Origin: Erodium maritimum
Taxonomy: Eukaryota > Streptophyta > Magnoliopsida > Geraniales > Geraniaceae
NCBI GenBank assembly: GCA_963921825.1
Contig: OY997588.1
Coordinates: forward strand, 126,573,203 to 126,637,202
Direction: 5' to 3'
DNA: 64,000 nt
In this document: piece by piece, positions 23,571 to 35,257 of the stretch
Layout of the letters: every line of letters begins with the position of its first letter
How positions within the stretch are numbered: position 1 is the stretch's first letter
Notes under the pieces: generated by a model
Database searches by the model: none
The model's input: only the letters and a program-made list of their open reading frames with translations
What the model was told of the DNA's origin: nothing
Made by a program: the position numbers and the translations under genes

Positions 23571-23919
23571 AGTTATTGGCTAACATGACATCATCAAGCC
23601 TTTTGGTCCATTGCTTGAGTGATAGCTTCAGTCCAATAAGCTACAGTCCACTATTTTTAAGACCGATTGTCATCTTATTTAATAATAGGGCCAATAACTT
23701 AGCAAGACACCCCCCACATTTTCAAGTAATTATTGGAAGGTTTTCTCCCTTTCCATAATTTGTGTAGAGTCTTGTCTAATTTCTTAAGGGGTACCTTATT
23801 CAAAGGTAGTTAGCTAACAAAATAGCTTCCCCTCCCCCCACAAGTCAAGTGACAACCCGGATTTGATTTGATCAAAGGTTCGTCATGTGAATAATTATTT
23901 TGACATAAATTCCGCATTT

Positions 23920-25620
23920 ATAGTCCGTTAGAATTTTAGGATGTGTTCCGAGATTGTTTACTCTTACGCAGCGCTACGTGATAAACGTGTCCAATTTTCC
24001 AAGTCATACATGTAATGACACACTGAGATAATTATAAGAAGCGTCCCCCTTACATTATTCATTTCTTGGACTTAACGTGTTTGGAAACATATTCGTTTCC
24101 CACAAATATTCATCCTTAGTCAAAACTTATTTATCACGCTCATAAACCGTCCTTAAGCCTTGTACGCTTCAAGTAGTTTCGAGGTTCTTCCTATATCCGG
24201 AAGTCACATTGAAATTTGAGCAATTCTCATTTTCAAATAATTTCACGTTGTTTCACCAAGAAACTATTCCAATTAACAATTTTTACCATTTGGACATATT
24301 CCAATCTGTTTGAATTGATTTTCTATATTCCAATTATCAAAAATTGAAACTATTCAATTTGGTCACATTTGTTCTTTTCATGAAGCAAAATTAACTTGAT
24401 CTTGAAGTCTTAAATTAATCGATCTAACGTGTTTCACATTGAAACAGAAATCGATTAATAGGTCAGAGATTAAATTAATACTCTCAATGATAAATCGACA
24501 CATTCGATTGAACTTGTACCAAGGAAGCCGAATCGATTAATTAATATCGTTCGCACATGTTTGATCAAGAAGTTTGGAAATGAAACTATTCAATTTCTCT
24601 TTTCTTGTTCTTGTATAGGTTTGTTTCATTTTTGAAATCAATTGAACCTTTCCAATTTGTCCTTTCTTAATAAGAACAAGATCAAATTCACTACTTAGAT
24701 CCATGTCGATCTTTTATATGATTCAAGCCAATTGAACCGTTTAACTCAAACCTCGATTGAGCTTAAATATCGATTGAGTCGTCTTTACGTGTTTCAAAGA
24801 AACAAGATCGATTCGATCTATTTTATCAACTATAGAATTTGAACAAATGGTTCACCACTTAAACCCGAAGTTCATAAGTAGATAGAACGATATCATTTGC
24901 CCATCACATTCTAAAGTGAAAGCAAGTTGTTCGTACGTATTCTTTAAAGAACATAATCAATATTGAACTTAAATTCTAACACATAATTTTTAGTTCCAAC
25001 TTACTCGTTGTAACGTTTTTCCACAAAACAAGAATCAATTAATTTACTTTCCAAATCTTGGATGTTTTAATTAATTGAAACCATTCAGTTTGTCAATTTC
25101 CATCGAGTGTCTTTTAGTCGTTGAAAGCACGTTCGATTTTAATCTATTCGTACGTGTTCTACTTTTAGAACCGAATTAGATTTATTTTACGGATCTCACG
25201 AATCCATTTGTTTGATCGTCCTTATGTGTTTCCAAGAAACAAGATCGATCACAAATACCGTTCTTCTAAGGAAATATTTTAAATTCCCTTTAGGAGACTA
25301 GGAAACCGTTTAGCTAATAAATCCAATTTGTTTCCTTCATGAGTTTAGAGAAAACCGTTTAGGAATTTTATTCCAAGTTTGTTTCTCTCGTTTGTTTCAC
25401 AAAGAAACTGTATACATATAATTTGTAAAAATATTCCAATCGTTGGAGTATTTAATCTGTTCGAACGTGTTCTAATTAGAACCGAATCAGATGAAAAGTT
25501 CATCTGTTCGTATGCGTTCTTACTAAAACCGAATCAGATGACACCCAAATTGGTGTAACAAGATCGTCTTTACGTGTTTCTACGAAACAAGATCGATCAC
25601 AAGAACTATTCTGGCATACA
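23920..25620 (-). repeat. Array of short hairpin motifs in the interior of element E
   Basis: About a dozen degenerate copies of a motif with the core ACGTGTTTC-n-GAAAC lie here at 70-180 bp spacing, for example near 24427, 24787, 25238 and 25571. The best copies extend the stem on both sides with GATCG/CGATC and TCTT/AAGA. Variants swap the core to GTTCT/AGAAC (near 25157 and 25469) while still pairing. The intervening sequence is AT-rich. No protein reading frame is supported. In the element's orientation this lies between the 5' LTR and the pol remnant. Confidence 0.6.
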
Positions 25621-26414
25621 GAATAAGGAGAAGAAGAGAGTTTTTTTTTTCCTTTTTCTTCCAATCTGACCAACCGGGTTGGTTCGACCTGCGACCCGTC
25701 CGCTCCACTACCCAGCCTGCTAGGCGGACTGAGCCTGACCGGCGCCCCGCGTCTGCAATCTGGACCGGATCAGACCCATTCCAGCACCCATAACCCGCAT
25801 GGCTGACCCGTCCGACTGGTGCCGACAGATCCGTAGGCGTAATTGTTTATGCTCCTTTGCTCCTTTTATTTTGGCCAGAGTTTTCAATTTGGGCTCCTTC
25901 TTTGAATGTTGGGCCTGAACATAAACCACAATACCACAAACTCATACAGTCAAATAAATAAAAAATCCCTATATTTTAATCGTGTACCATTCCCTCTGCC
26001 TATCAAATATAGAGTCCTTCAAATTACAGTATCGATTATGGAGTCCTTCAAATTACAGCAGTGTGTTGTAATAGCAACAAAACGATTTGAGCTCCATAAT
26101 GAACAGTATAAAATTACAAAAAGATAAATTCTTCAACCTCTAACGGCTAAATATTTTCATATTCAACATGCAATTGATCTCCACCTGCGATGTCAAAAGA
26201 CAAGACCAACAGCGAACGATAGAGAAATCGTGTTCTAAACGATTTAATCAATATTAAAAGATGAACATGATTTGAAAATTTTCGATTTTCATATTGTTCT
26301 TCAAAATAAGATAAAACATGTTTGGATAGTTCAAACTTAGTTTGAATCAAAGCTCCGACAAGGATAACCTGTTCTTCGTCTATGGAACTTGCAAAAAATA
26401 AAAAGTCTTAAGAT
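25620..26414 (-). other. Leader-side interior of element E, no gene seen
   Basis: This holds a T run, a GC-rich patch (about 25670-25800) and a small tandem duplication of GAGTCCTTCAAATTACA at 26010 and 26041. Next to the 5' LTR I do not see the usual tRNA-Met primer site. Confidence 0.5.
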
Positions 26415-27514
26415 TGTTAGACGGGTTAGTCCATAAACGATAAAAACGGATAAAAATTGAGTCCAATATTATTAGTGAATATTCAAATCACATACGAAAT
26501 AAAATAACAAGCAAAGTGTATAAAATCTAAAGTCGATACGTAACCGAAACAGTAACCTCAATCGATACTTGAAGAGGGAACTGGTATGTCGAGGCCTGCG
26601 AACCAGTTTCCTTAAGACTTTTTATTGCCCCGTCTGAGCAAGTCTCCCTAGATACAACGACAACGTAAACGAACTCGAAACTGTGTATGAGAAGTAACAC
26701 CGAGTAGAAAGAAATCAGTTGCTTTGTTCTTGGAGAAAGAGAGAAATTTGGTAGGTAAATTTCGTATCTAATTCGTCTCTACTACGTGTCTAATTTTTCC
26801 ACTACGAATAATGAACTAGAACAGAGCTTATATAGGAAAAGGGGGGAGAGTTTTTGGAAACGAGTTTTATGGAAACACAATTTTCGGAAATATCAATTTT
26901 GGGGAAATAGACAATTTCGAAAATAATATATTAAATTCGAATTTGATAAATTCTGGAAACTAAAAATAATTTCAGAATTATTATAAGATTCGATATAATA
27001 TAAAATTTTGAAATTTCTTTAATTGCATATAAATTTCCAAAACTGAAAAAGATATCAATTTCATATTTCCTTATTTTGCATATTCTAAAAATAGGAAATT
27101 AATTGTTGAGATTTCAATACGGGCCGAAGCAAAACGAAACTGGCGCCACAGGCCCAAATCCACTACAGCATTCACGTCCCGCACAGAGCCTTTCACCTGA
27201 GCAATTCAAACATGCTAAGAAGCCCATGCTATATAAACCCAAGGAAAGTTTGGCAATCTTTCCATGTGGAACTACACAGGAATTGTGTATTTTCCATTTG
27301 CAATTTTCTCAACAACTAAGTTCAACGGCTGATCTTTGAGCTTTAAGTTCTCGTTCACCTCTTGTCCGTTTAGACCTCATAATATCTTGTTGGAAAGACC
27401 TCACTTCCTAGAACACGAAACTAATCTGTCCATAGTTCTAGGGTGGCCGATCCTATATATAATTGAGCGTCAAGTTGACCATTTCCATTTGTCTAAACTC
27501 AGTTTTGTCCAACA
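26415..27514 (-). repeat. 5' LTR of copia element E
   Basis: It is the right copy of the 1,100-bp LTR. It is followed by the CAATT target duplication at 27515-27519. Confidence 0.92.
26827..26834 (-). promoter_or_regulatory. TATA box candidate in the 5' LTR of element E
   Basis: The minus strand reads TATATAAG about 680 bases into the 5' LTR, a plausible U3/R boundary. An opposite-strand TATATAAA at about 27229 is also present, so this choice rests on the orientation given by the pol remnant. Confidence 0.5.
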
Positions 27515-27519
27515 CAATT

Positions 27520-28034
27520 TTCTGATTTGCCTCTGTTGCTGGATTTCTCTTTGGGCTGTGTGGATTGGATTTTTTTAACAGTTATGTTGCTGGTGGTTAT
27601 TGGAGGCTAAGGATTACATGGAGTTGTTCGGAAGGGTATTGGGACTTCGTGGGTTTCCGTTGGTCTAGTGTGTTACTTGGGTTTGGGGGTTGTTCTTTTA
27701 TTGTTGCATTATGTGTGTGTTTGAGGGATATTACTTGCTAGAGAGTTGGTGTTTGATTATTTATGTTCTTACTTTGGGGTTAGTATGGTGTTGCAGTAGC
27801 TGGTTTGGGTCTTACAGTCAAGTGTGAGTATGTACTTGCTGCTGCAATTTACCGTAATATGTGTTTAGGTGGTGGAATATTGCCACTTCAGTCGGTTACT
27901 TGCATTATAAGTTTCTTTGGTTGGGTTTGGTGAAGTCGCCATTGTTTGTAAGTTCACTTTAAGGGTCTTCCTTGGTCAAGTCTTTTTATTCGAAGGCTTG
28001 GTTTATAAATTTTCAAAATTAATGATAAAAGACA
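27520..28034 (+). mobile_element. LINE-like 3' region, right piece
   Basis: This GT-rich, stop-rich sequence ends in TTCAAAATTAATGATAAAA, a tail like those of the LINE insertions elsewhere in the window. It continues the sequence type seen at 20700-20976, left of element E. No coding motif is visible. Confidence 0.35.
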
Positions 28035-28318
28035 AAGAAACCCGTGCTTGATAATTAATTTGATGAACTATAATATACTTAAAAAGGCGAAAAATAATTC
28101 GAGAGAACAAACTTGTGACGAAAATACATTAGAGGCTTCATCATCTTCTAACAAAACTTTGGCACATGCGCCGGAATTTAAGACCAAAACTACAAGTAGA
28201 CAGTAATAAATACTAAGAAAACACGGGAATTTAAATTGCGCAAAGCATTTGAGAACATTGTAATTACTAAACAAGTAGGTAGGTAATGTTACATATATAA
28301 TTAATAGAGATGTTATAG

Positions 28319-28960
28319 TCAGTTGTTCTTGGGAGGGTGGTGCCTTGGGGGATGGTAGTCAGCATTGAAAGTGACAAAACCTGTCTCGTGGACCACCTGA
28401 CCTTCCTCTTCTTCTTCACTTCCAATTCCAACGCTTTGCTTCTCTTCACCATTTTTAATCTTCACACCAACCTTGGCTGCACCTTCCTTATTGGTTACAC
28501 TCACTTTCTTCGTGATCGCCATCTTCCTTCCTCCAACGTTGTAGTAATTATCAGCTACTGCCACATCAGTTCCCTAACAAGTAACATCTTACGCTTGTAA
28601 GAACAAGTTTTTATGTAATTTTAAATTAAACTTCTTTAGAGATAGAAAAAAGAGTATGAATTGGTCTAACTACAGACCAGTGAGTAATTCGAGCGGAAAG
28701 TTAAGTTTAGGAAATGATACCTTTCCACGGCTAAAAACAGCATCATCTGTTGTTGCCAAGACCTGACTAGGTGAATGATCCCGAGAGCCTATGAACAGAA
28801 AGAACATATGATTAGCATCTCCAAGACATGCATGATTACGAGTGTATACATACGTATTTGTGGACTTACCTTGAAGGAGTTTGGAACTTGAGATTGACGA
28901 TACGAGTTGGAGTAGTTGTAGTAAGAACAAGAAACACGTAAATCTCCTATTACGTGCCAT
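28319..28960 (-). CDS. RGF/GOLVEN/CLEL-type root growth factor prepropeptide, three exons
   Basis: This minus-strand host gene encodes a secreted peptide-hormone precursor of about 137 residues. Exons read 28960-28870, 28788-28721 and 28573-28319; both introns have GT...AG ends and the phases agree. Exon 1 starts MARNRRFTCFLFLL, a basic then hydrophobic signal peptide. The middle is variable, with a Lys-rich stretch and an acidic run (SEEEEEG). The last 13 residues, DYHPPRHHPPKNN, match the family's mature-peptide pattern (DY...HPP.(H/N)N). Family knowledge: the Asp-Tyr tyrosine is sulfated by TPST, prolines may be hydroxylated, subtilases cut the precursor, and LRR receptor kinases (RGI/RGFR) sense it to control root meristem size and gravitropism. 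All features look intact. Which family member it is cannot be decided. Splicing is inferred from sequence only. Confidence 0.88.
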
Positions 28961-29073
28961 GTAAACTTCTTTCCGGCGCTGAACAAGTATGTATGTTTTG
29001 TTTGTTTCTATTCTGATGATGAGAATCAAGTGAGCATAGGAAGAGAATGTAAATGAATCACAACACTGCAGGG

Positions 29074-29081
29074 TTTTATAG
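29074..29081 (-). promoter_or_regulatory. TATA box of the RGF/GLV/CLEL gene
   Basis: The minus strand reads CTATAAAA about 115 bases upstream of the start codon. With the usual ~30-base spacing, this gives a 5' untranslated region of about 85 bases. Sequence 29100-29620 further upstream shows no gene and presumably holds the remaining promoter. Confidence 0.6.
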
Positions 29082-29623
29082 GGTATTGGAGTGTTAATCA
29101 TAGGTCATGTGTTGTACATGAGTCACAAGTCAAAGGAAGCTATGGTCCCAACATTCCCCATTTTTCCATGCAAAGTAATTAATTAATTAACCATCCCATG
29201 TGTCATTTCTTGATGATCGCAAAGCTTTTTCAATCACAAAGAAGATAAAAGAAAATTAATACACTCGCATTTTATTCTTTTCTCCTGTTTCTAAGCATTA
29301 GTTACATGTCAAATGAACTGTGAATGTGAACCCCAAAAGCTTGAAAACGCTAAAAAATAGATGAATGGCGTGGACTTGAAGGTACGTGTGTTTTGCGCCT
29401 GTCTGCCGCCATGCGTTCTCCGAGAATGGCTTCCTTTGGCCTTCCCAGACTTCCAATGTTCATATACTTTTCGTTGCATTTTATTTCTTATTTTTATTAG
29501 TAGGGGTACTGTTTCCAATGTTTTCTTCCTCCAAAAAATTATTTGATATTTCCCATGATTGAAAAATTAAGCACTATTTTCTCGAAATTCGGCAGTAGGA
29601 TCTCATACAATTATTCAATATTA

Positions 29624-29955
29624 ATAGAATTTTTTTTTTTTGATAAGCTCGAAAATTTTATTAATAAGACCGACTCCAGGATAAGAATCGAAATGCCCTG
29701 ATAAGTAATCAGAGTACAAGTCAGAAGACCAGATAACGCTTACAAAAGAGTTCTGCTAAGGGGAGAAGTATAAGGAAAAACCTTAACCCCAAAAACTAGA
29801 AAAAAAAAACAAACGAAAGAAACAAAAATTAAGTTGTCGCTTTCTGATGCAGCGGACATCGCATCGAGGACGACACAACAATTTGACAGAGCCAAGTTAT
29901 TGAACCCAGTCCTTCGTGCAACAGAGTTAGCGATGCCACCCCGCCCCAACAACGA
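29624..29955 (-). mobile_element. LINE 3' end relic (RNase H tail and poly-A)
   Basis: On the minus strand the segment ends with ATTAATAAAATTTTCGAGC, TTATC and a run of A, a typical plant LINE tail. Upstream, a frame reads GGIANSVARRTGFNN, resembling the C-terminal end of the LINE RNase H domain. Only this short 5'-truncated tail is left. No target duplication was recognised. Confidence 0.5.
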
Positions 29956-30106
29956 GTCAAATCATTAATGCGTTGATGCCACGTCGCCGCAACAGCTAGT
30001 TCTCAAATTTTCTAGTCAACTTATTAATACCCTAACGCCATGTGGAAGAAACTGCTAGTTCTCAGATTTGCCCCCCAAAAATCATATTTTCTTTACATTA
30101 CACACC
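29956..30106. repeat. Imperfect ~75-bp tandem duplication
   Basis: Two copies share 'ATTAAT', 'GATGCCACGT/AACGCCATGT' and 'CTAGTTCTCAAATTT/CTAGTTCTCAGATTT'. The duplication lies between the LINE relic and the LTR at 30112. No gene is visible. Confidence 0.5.
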
Positions 30107-30849
30107 CCTCCTGTCACGCCCCAAATCCGATTTTGACTGGACTCGAGACGTGAACTTGAAATAAAGATAAATAACAATAATTAAAATAAACTTTAAATAT
30201 AAAAAATCCGAAAAGGGTATAATTCAAATCCAACCAACGAGTCGAAAACTCAAAATGTAATAAAGACAACAAGTTTAATACAAAAATAAGATGGTACGTC
30301 TCTAATATAACAACACCCGAACCCTCAGTTAGCTCCCGAGCCCTGAGACGTTCTACAACCTACTCAGCAAGGAAACTTGTAAAGCAACAATAAACACGAA
30401 GGGGGTGAGCTTACGCTCAGTAGGAAAAAGCAGTAAAGTAAAAGAAACCCCTGTTAAAGCATAAAATCGATTAGTACAAGTATTCAGAGTTTATAATTAG
30501 AACGATTAATCGAAAGGTGTTGTAAATATAGAACAGTAAAAGTTCCAATGCCTTAAAGAAAGTAACACTCAAGGAAATCAACGGAAAATAACGCATGCAA
30601 TACGTTAAAGAAGATAACACTAAAGGATATCAATGGAAAGAGAACAAATTATCAAGAGGCTTAATTAAAGAAGCGCACAATTACTGAAACATTTAACATC
30701 GGATTCTACAACTCTGATCCGTACGCTGACTGGTACATCCTGTCATAATGCCCCTCGGTCCGGAGGAAACACTATCACCGAGATTTCCGGAAAAGTTCTC
30801 TAGGAACGCACGTTCTCGGAAGTACCTGAAATGTCCCCAAGGGACCATA

Positions 30850-31200
30850 GTTCATCGGATAAAGTGAGTATCTCCGGAACACGTAGCATCGGAATGAGAC
30901 AATGAAAACACCGTGCCGAAACCTCCATCGGCCTCGGTCTTCCCGGAACACGTAGCATCGGGGTGGAAACAGTCTTTCCGGAACACGTAGCATCGGATAA
31001 GACAAGAATATACCAAACCGGAATATCTCTCGGTCTAGGTCTTCCCGGAACACGTAGCATCGGGGTGGAACTAGTCTTTCTGGATCACGTAGCATCGGAT
31101 AAGACAATAATACACCATACCGGAATATCTCTCGGTCTAGGTCTTCACGGAACACGTAGCATCGGGGTGAAACAACAATGTAAACGTATCGGACCGGCTT
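30850..31200. repeat. ~118-bp minisatellite in LTR D
   Basis: Roughly three imperfect copies share CCCGGAACACGTAGCATCGG, CCGGAATATCTCTCGGTCTA and GATAAGACAA. The array occupies the same relative place (about 740-1,090 bases in) as the arrays in the other long LTRs. It keeps a 174-codon minus-strand frame open, which is repeat-driven. Confidence 0.8.
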
Positions 31201-31650
31201 ACCCCCTCGGTCGGATATGAGCTCGGAAACACCCTCGGCAAGTAAACAACAAAGGCACGTAACACAACAACTCATACTATCAACCAAGCTTACCGGCATA
31301 ACTTACCAACCACGTATCATCGGTCTATCACTCACTCGATCATATCCTTAGGCACAACCAATTCACATTCAAACAACCATTCAACCAATCACATCGCGTT
31401 CATTCCATTCATTCAACCAGTCACATCGCATTCAATTCATTCATTCAACCAATCACAACACGGATCAATCATTCATATCATAATCAACTTAATTCATCTA
31501 GTTTAGTATGACTCTTAAATTAACCTAAAGACGGAGCATGCATCGACCTCAAAACGAACAACATCAGTAAATACAGTCAACAAGCAACCCTAAGGCTCGA
31601 CATGGCCATTCTACCAGCACGACAATTTCCCAAGATATTGAAAGTGGTTA

Positions 31651-32407
31651 TGTCACGCCCCTAATCCGGTTTTGACCGAACTCGAGACGTGACCTGATTT
31701 AATAATGGAAAACAACAAACAGCTGATAAATCTTTTAACAACCCAAAACTAGTTCTTCAACTTCAAGCCAAAAACCCAAAAAAACCCAAATTGGAGAGTA
31801 GATGAAATGGAGAGTCAAGAGCGTCCATACCTCTAGGATGGTGAGATGAAGAAGATGGAAGGAAAATGGAGGCAAAAGGACTAAGAACAAGCTCCAAAAT
31901 GCAAGCTTTCTTCTCTTTCTTCTTCCTCAAGAAATGAGCTCTTCTCCTCTCCTCTCCTTGTGATTTTCGGCTGCAACAATAGGGAATGAGTTGAGTTCTG
32001 TGCTCATGTTGCTTTTAATGACCTATTTTGTCCAATTACCAAAAAGCCCTTAAGGTCCTATCCCTTTAAAGGTAAGTTGGGAGGGTATAAGAGTCAATTG
32101 AAGCTATTTTTTCATCCTCCAAGCCAAACATGACAAGTGACATGTGGGGTCACTGCCACTTAATTAATTTCCAGCTTCCCAATATTTTATCGGAAAAATA
32201 ACCGATATAAAGTCCAAGTTTGACCAAAATTACAGTCAAACTGAAGGAAACGGCCCAACTAAGCTAACCGTGATGACGGCTAAGCTTTTTGGGCCCCGGA
32301 AAGGTCCCGAATGGCTTCCTGAGCCATATGTTGACTTTTCCGGCCGAAAGTCATCCTTGTCTAGAATTCACCGGTTCGACCGGGATCGACCGGGAGCGGT
32401 TCTTACA
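31651..32407 (-). repeat. 3' LTR of gypsy element C
   Basis: It is 757 bp long with ends TGTCACGCCCC and GTTCTTACA. It equals the first ~75 and last ~680 bases of the longer family LTRs and lacks the region that carries minisatellites in the others. U3 palindromes lie at 32252-32327. Confidence 0.92.
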
Positions 32408-32479
32408 ATCTACCCCCTTAAAAGAATTTCGTACTCGAAATTAAAAGCAAAAGTACCTCAAAGGTCGATCAGGTGGGGG

Positions 32480-35243
32480 TACTTCTCTCGGATCTCGTCC
32501 TCTCGCTGCCAGGTCGAGTCGGCTCCCTAGTGCTTCCATTGCACTCGAACCAAAGGTATAGTAGTCTTCCGCAAGACCTTCTCTCTCGTATCCACAATCC
32601 TGACGGGCAGCTCCTCATAAGAGACATCATCGGTTACCTCGATGTCTGCTCACTCGATAACGTGAGAGGGATCTGCCGTGTACTTCCGCAGTTGGGACAC
32701 ATGGAAAACGTTATGCACGTTCCCAAGCTGCGGTGACAAAGCTAACCGATAAGCTATGGCTCCAACTCTATCCAAGATCTCAAATGGTCCAATGAAGCGC
32801 GGTGACAGCTTGCCTCCACCGCGGTTGAACCGAAGTAGGCCCTTCTTCGGGCTCACCCTCAGAAATACATGGTCTCCGACCGAGAACTCAAGCGGTCTGC
32901 GACGTCTGTCTGCATAGCTCTTCTGACGACTTTGTGCGGTCTTCAACTGCTCTCTAATCAATGCGACCTTCTCGGTCGTCTCTCTGACCATATCTGGCCC
33001 CAGTAAACTCCGATCCCCTACCTCGGCCCAACACACCGGCGGCCTACATGGTCTGCCGTACAAAGCCTCAAATGGTGCCATCCCAATGCTGGACTGATAA
33101 CTGTTGTTGTAAGCGAACTCTGCCAAAGGTAGGTGATCCTCCCATGATCCCCGAAAGTCTAGCACACAAGCTCGAAGCATGTCCTCCAAAATCTGTATGG
33201 TGCGCGTTGACTATCTATCTGTACTCAGCACCACCTCAGTCCCCAATGCCTTCTGTAGGCTCTCCCAGAATCTGGATGTGAAGCGAGGGTCCATATCAGA
33301 TACAACTGACACCGGTATTCCATGAAGACGAATGATCTCCTTGACGTATAACCAACTCAACACATCTACCGTATCGGTCATCCGCATAGCTAGAAAGTGT
33401 GCCGACTTGGTCAGTCGGTCAACCACAACCCAAATAGCGTCGTGCCCCTTAGGCGACCTCGGTAGTCCACATACAAAATCCATAGTAACGTGTTCCCACT
33501 TCCACTCAGAGATCGGTAAAGGCTGTAGTAAGCCAACGGGATGTTGATGCTCCGCCTTCACCTGCTGACAGGTGAGGCACCTCGAAATAAAATATGCGAC
33601 TGCCCTGCGCATCCCACTCCATCAAAACTGTCTTCGGATGTCTCTATACATCTTGGTGCCACCTGGGTGCACGACAAGACGGGAGTGATGACACTCTCTC
33701 AACACCGTGTCCCTGCACTCTCGGGGCACGACAACCGACCTTTATAGCGAACACTCTGATCAGTACCCAACTCCCAACCTTCGATATCATCACCGTCGAC
33801 TAGTCTCTCACGAATCCCTACCGTCTCGGCATCCTCGGTCTGTGCTTCTAGCACCCGAGGCACCAACGTGGGCTGAGCCACTAAAGCACATAAAGCCAAA
33901 CCATCTGTGACCTCCTCTAGCTCAAGTCTGAAAGAGCTCAACTCCTCTAGCATGTCCCACTCTCGAACGGCCATGCTAGCCACGCAATGAGTCGACTTCC
34001 TACTCAGAGCATCGACGACGTTCGCCTTGCCCGGATGATAGAGTAGTTCGAAGTCATAGTCCTCAAGTAACTTCATCCATCGCCTTTGGCGCATGTTCAG
34101 GTCGCGTTGGGCGAAAATGTACTTGAGGCTCTTGTGATCTGAGAACACTCTGAACTGCTCACTGTACGGATAGTGTCTCCAGCTCTTCAACGCAAATACT
34201 ACTGCTGCCAGTTCTAGATCATGGGTCGGGTAGTTGCGCTCATGTACCTTCAACTGTCTCGAGCCATAAGCAACTACCTTCCTGGACTGCATCAAAACAC
34301 AACCTAGTCCTTCGCCTGAGGCGTCACAGTACACATCATAACCTACTCCTCGCTCCGGAACAATCAACACTGGAGCGATAGTCAATCGAGCCTTTAGCTC
34401 GGAGAAAGAGTGCTCACACTCACTAGTCCAAATAAACTCTGCTCCCTTGCGAGTCAATGCTGTCATAGGTGCAGCCAAACATGAGAAGTCCTGAACAAAG
34501 CGTCGATAATATCCTGCCAATCCCAGAAAGCTACGGATCTCAAACACATTCTTGGGCCTCGCCCACTTCGAAACTACATCGACCTACGCTGGGTCGACTA
34601 AGATCCCATCTCGGGACACTACATGTCCGAGGAATTTCACCTCTGCGAGCCAGAACTCGCACTTCTCCAGGTTTCCATACAGCTGGTGAGTACGTAACAA
34701 AGTTAATACGATCCTTAAGTGCTCCTCATGTGCCTCTTCAGTAGGCGAGTAAATCAAGATTTTGTCAACAAAAACTACGACAAACTGGTCCAGGTACGGT
34801 CTGAAAATGCCATTCATCAAATCCATGAAGGCTGTTGGCGCGTTCGTCAATCCGAACGGCATCACTAGAAACTCAAAGTGTTCGTACCATGTCCGGAATG
34901 CGGTCTTCTCCACATCCTCCTTTCGGACCCTCAACTGATAGTAGTCTGATCTTAGGTCAATCTTGGAGAAGCATGTCACTCCCCTCAGTTGATCGAACAG
35001 GTCATCGATCCTCGGCATCGGATAACGGTTCTTAACCGTAACCTGGTTCAACTTCCGGTAATCGATGCACATTCTCAAGGCTCCACCCTTCTTCACGAAG
35101 AGGGCGGGTGCTCCCCACGGAGAAACACTAGGGCGGATGAAACCCTTTCCCTGCAACTCTTCGAGTTGTCGCTTCAACTCGACTAACTCAGTTGGTGCAA
35201 ACCGATATGGTGTCATCGAGATCGGTGCGGTGCCTGGGATCAA
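32480..35243 (-). pseudogene. pol region of element C: RT, RNase H, integrase, chromodomain-like tail
   Basis: From right to left: reverse transcriptase (34584-35243; [46 protein letters not shown]), RT connection and RNase H (33699-34547; [47 protein letters not shown]), integrase zinc-binding and core (33211-33612; CLTCQQVKAEHQHP, VVDRLTKSAHF) and integrase C-terminal part (32650-33189; AYNNSYQSSIGMAPFEALYG). Beyond it (about 32480-32650) lies a chromodomain-like end. This order is that of chromoviruses. The region is a fossil with a few breaks. Confidence 0.92.
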
Positions 35244-35257
35244 GTCGATCCGGAACT

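Larger units (their letters stand above)
20977..27514 (-). mobile_element. Ty1/copia element E, LTRs matched, coding largely gone
   Basis: Two 1,100-bp LTRs (20977-22076 and 26415-27514) both open TGTTAGACGGG and close TTTGTCCAACA. They are flanked by a perfect CAATT duplication (20972-20976 and 27515-27519). A polypurine tract next to the left LTR (minus strand ATGTGGGGGAT) sets the minus orientation. Only a 3' pol remnant is recognisable (reverse transcriptase and RNase H, about 22680-23570). The rest of the 4.3-kb interior has no gag, protease or integrase that I can recognise. I counted about 26 LTR differences in 1,100 bp (~2.4%), suggesting roughly a million years. It is a fossil that probably depended on a relative for movement. 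Confidence 0.92.

Noticed and set aside
28064-28274. 68-codon minus-strand frame with a hydrophobic start, downstream of the RGF-type gene
   Set aside because: It could pass for a second small secreted peptide, but the product has no known motif, no promoter was seen, and the end is hydrophobic and AT-driven. It may be part of the 3' untranslated region.
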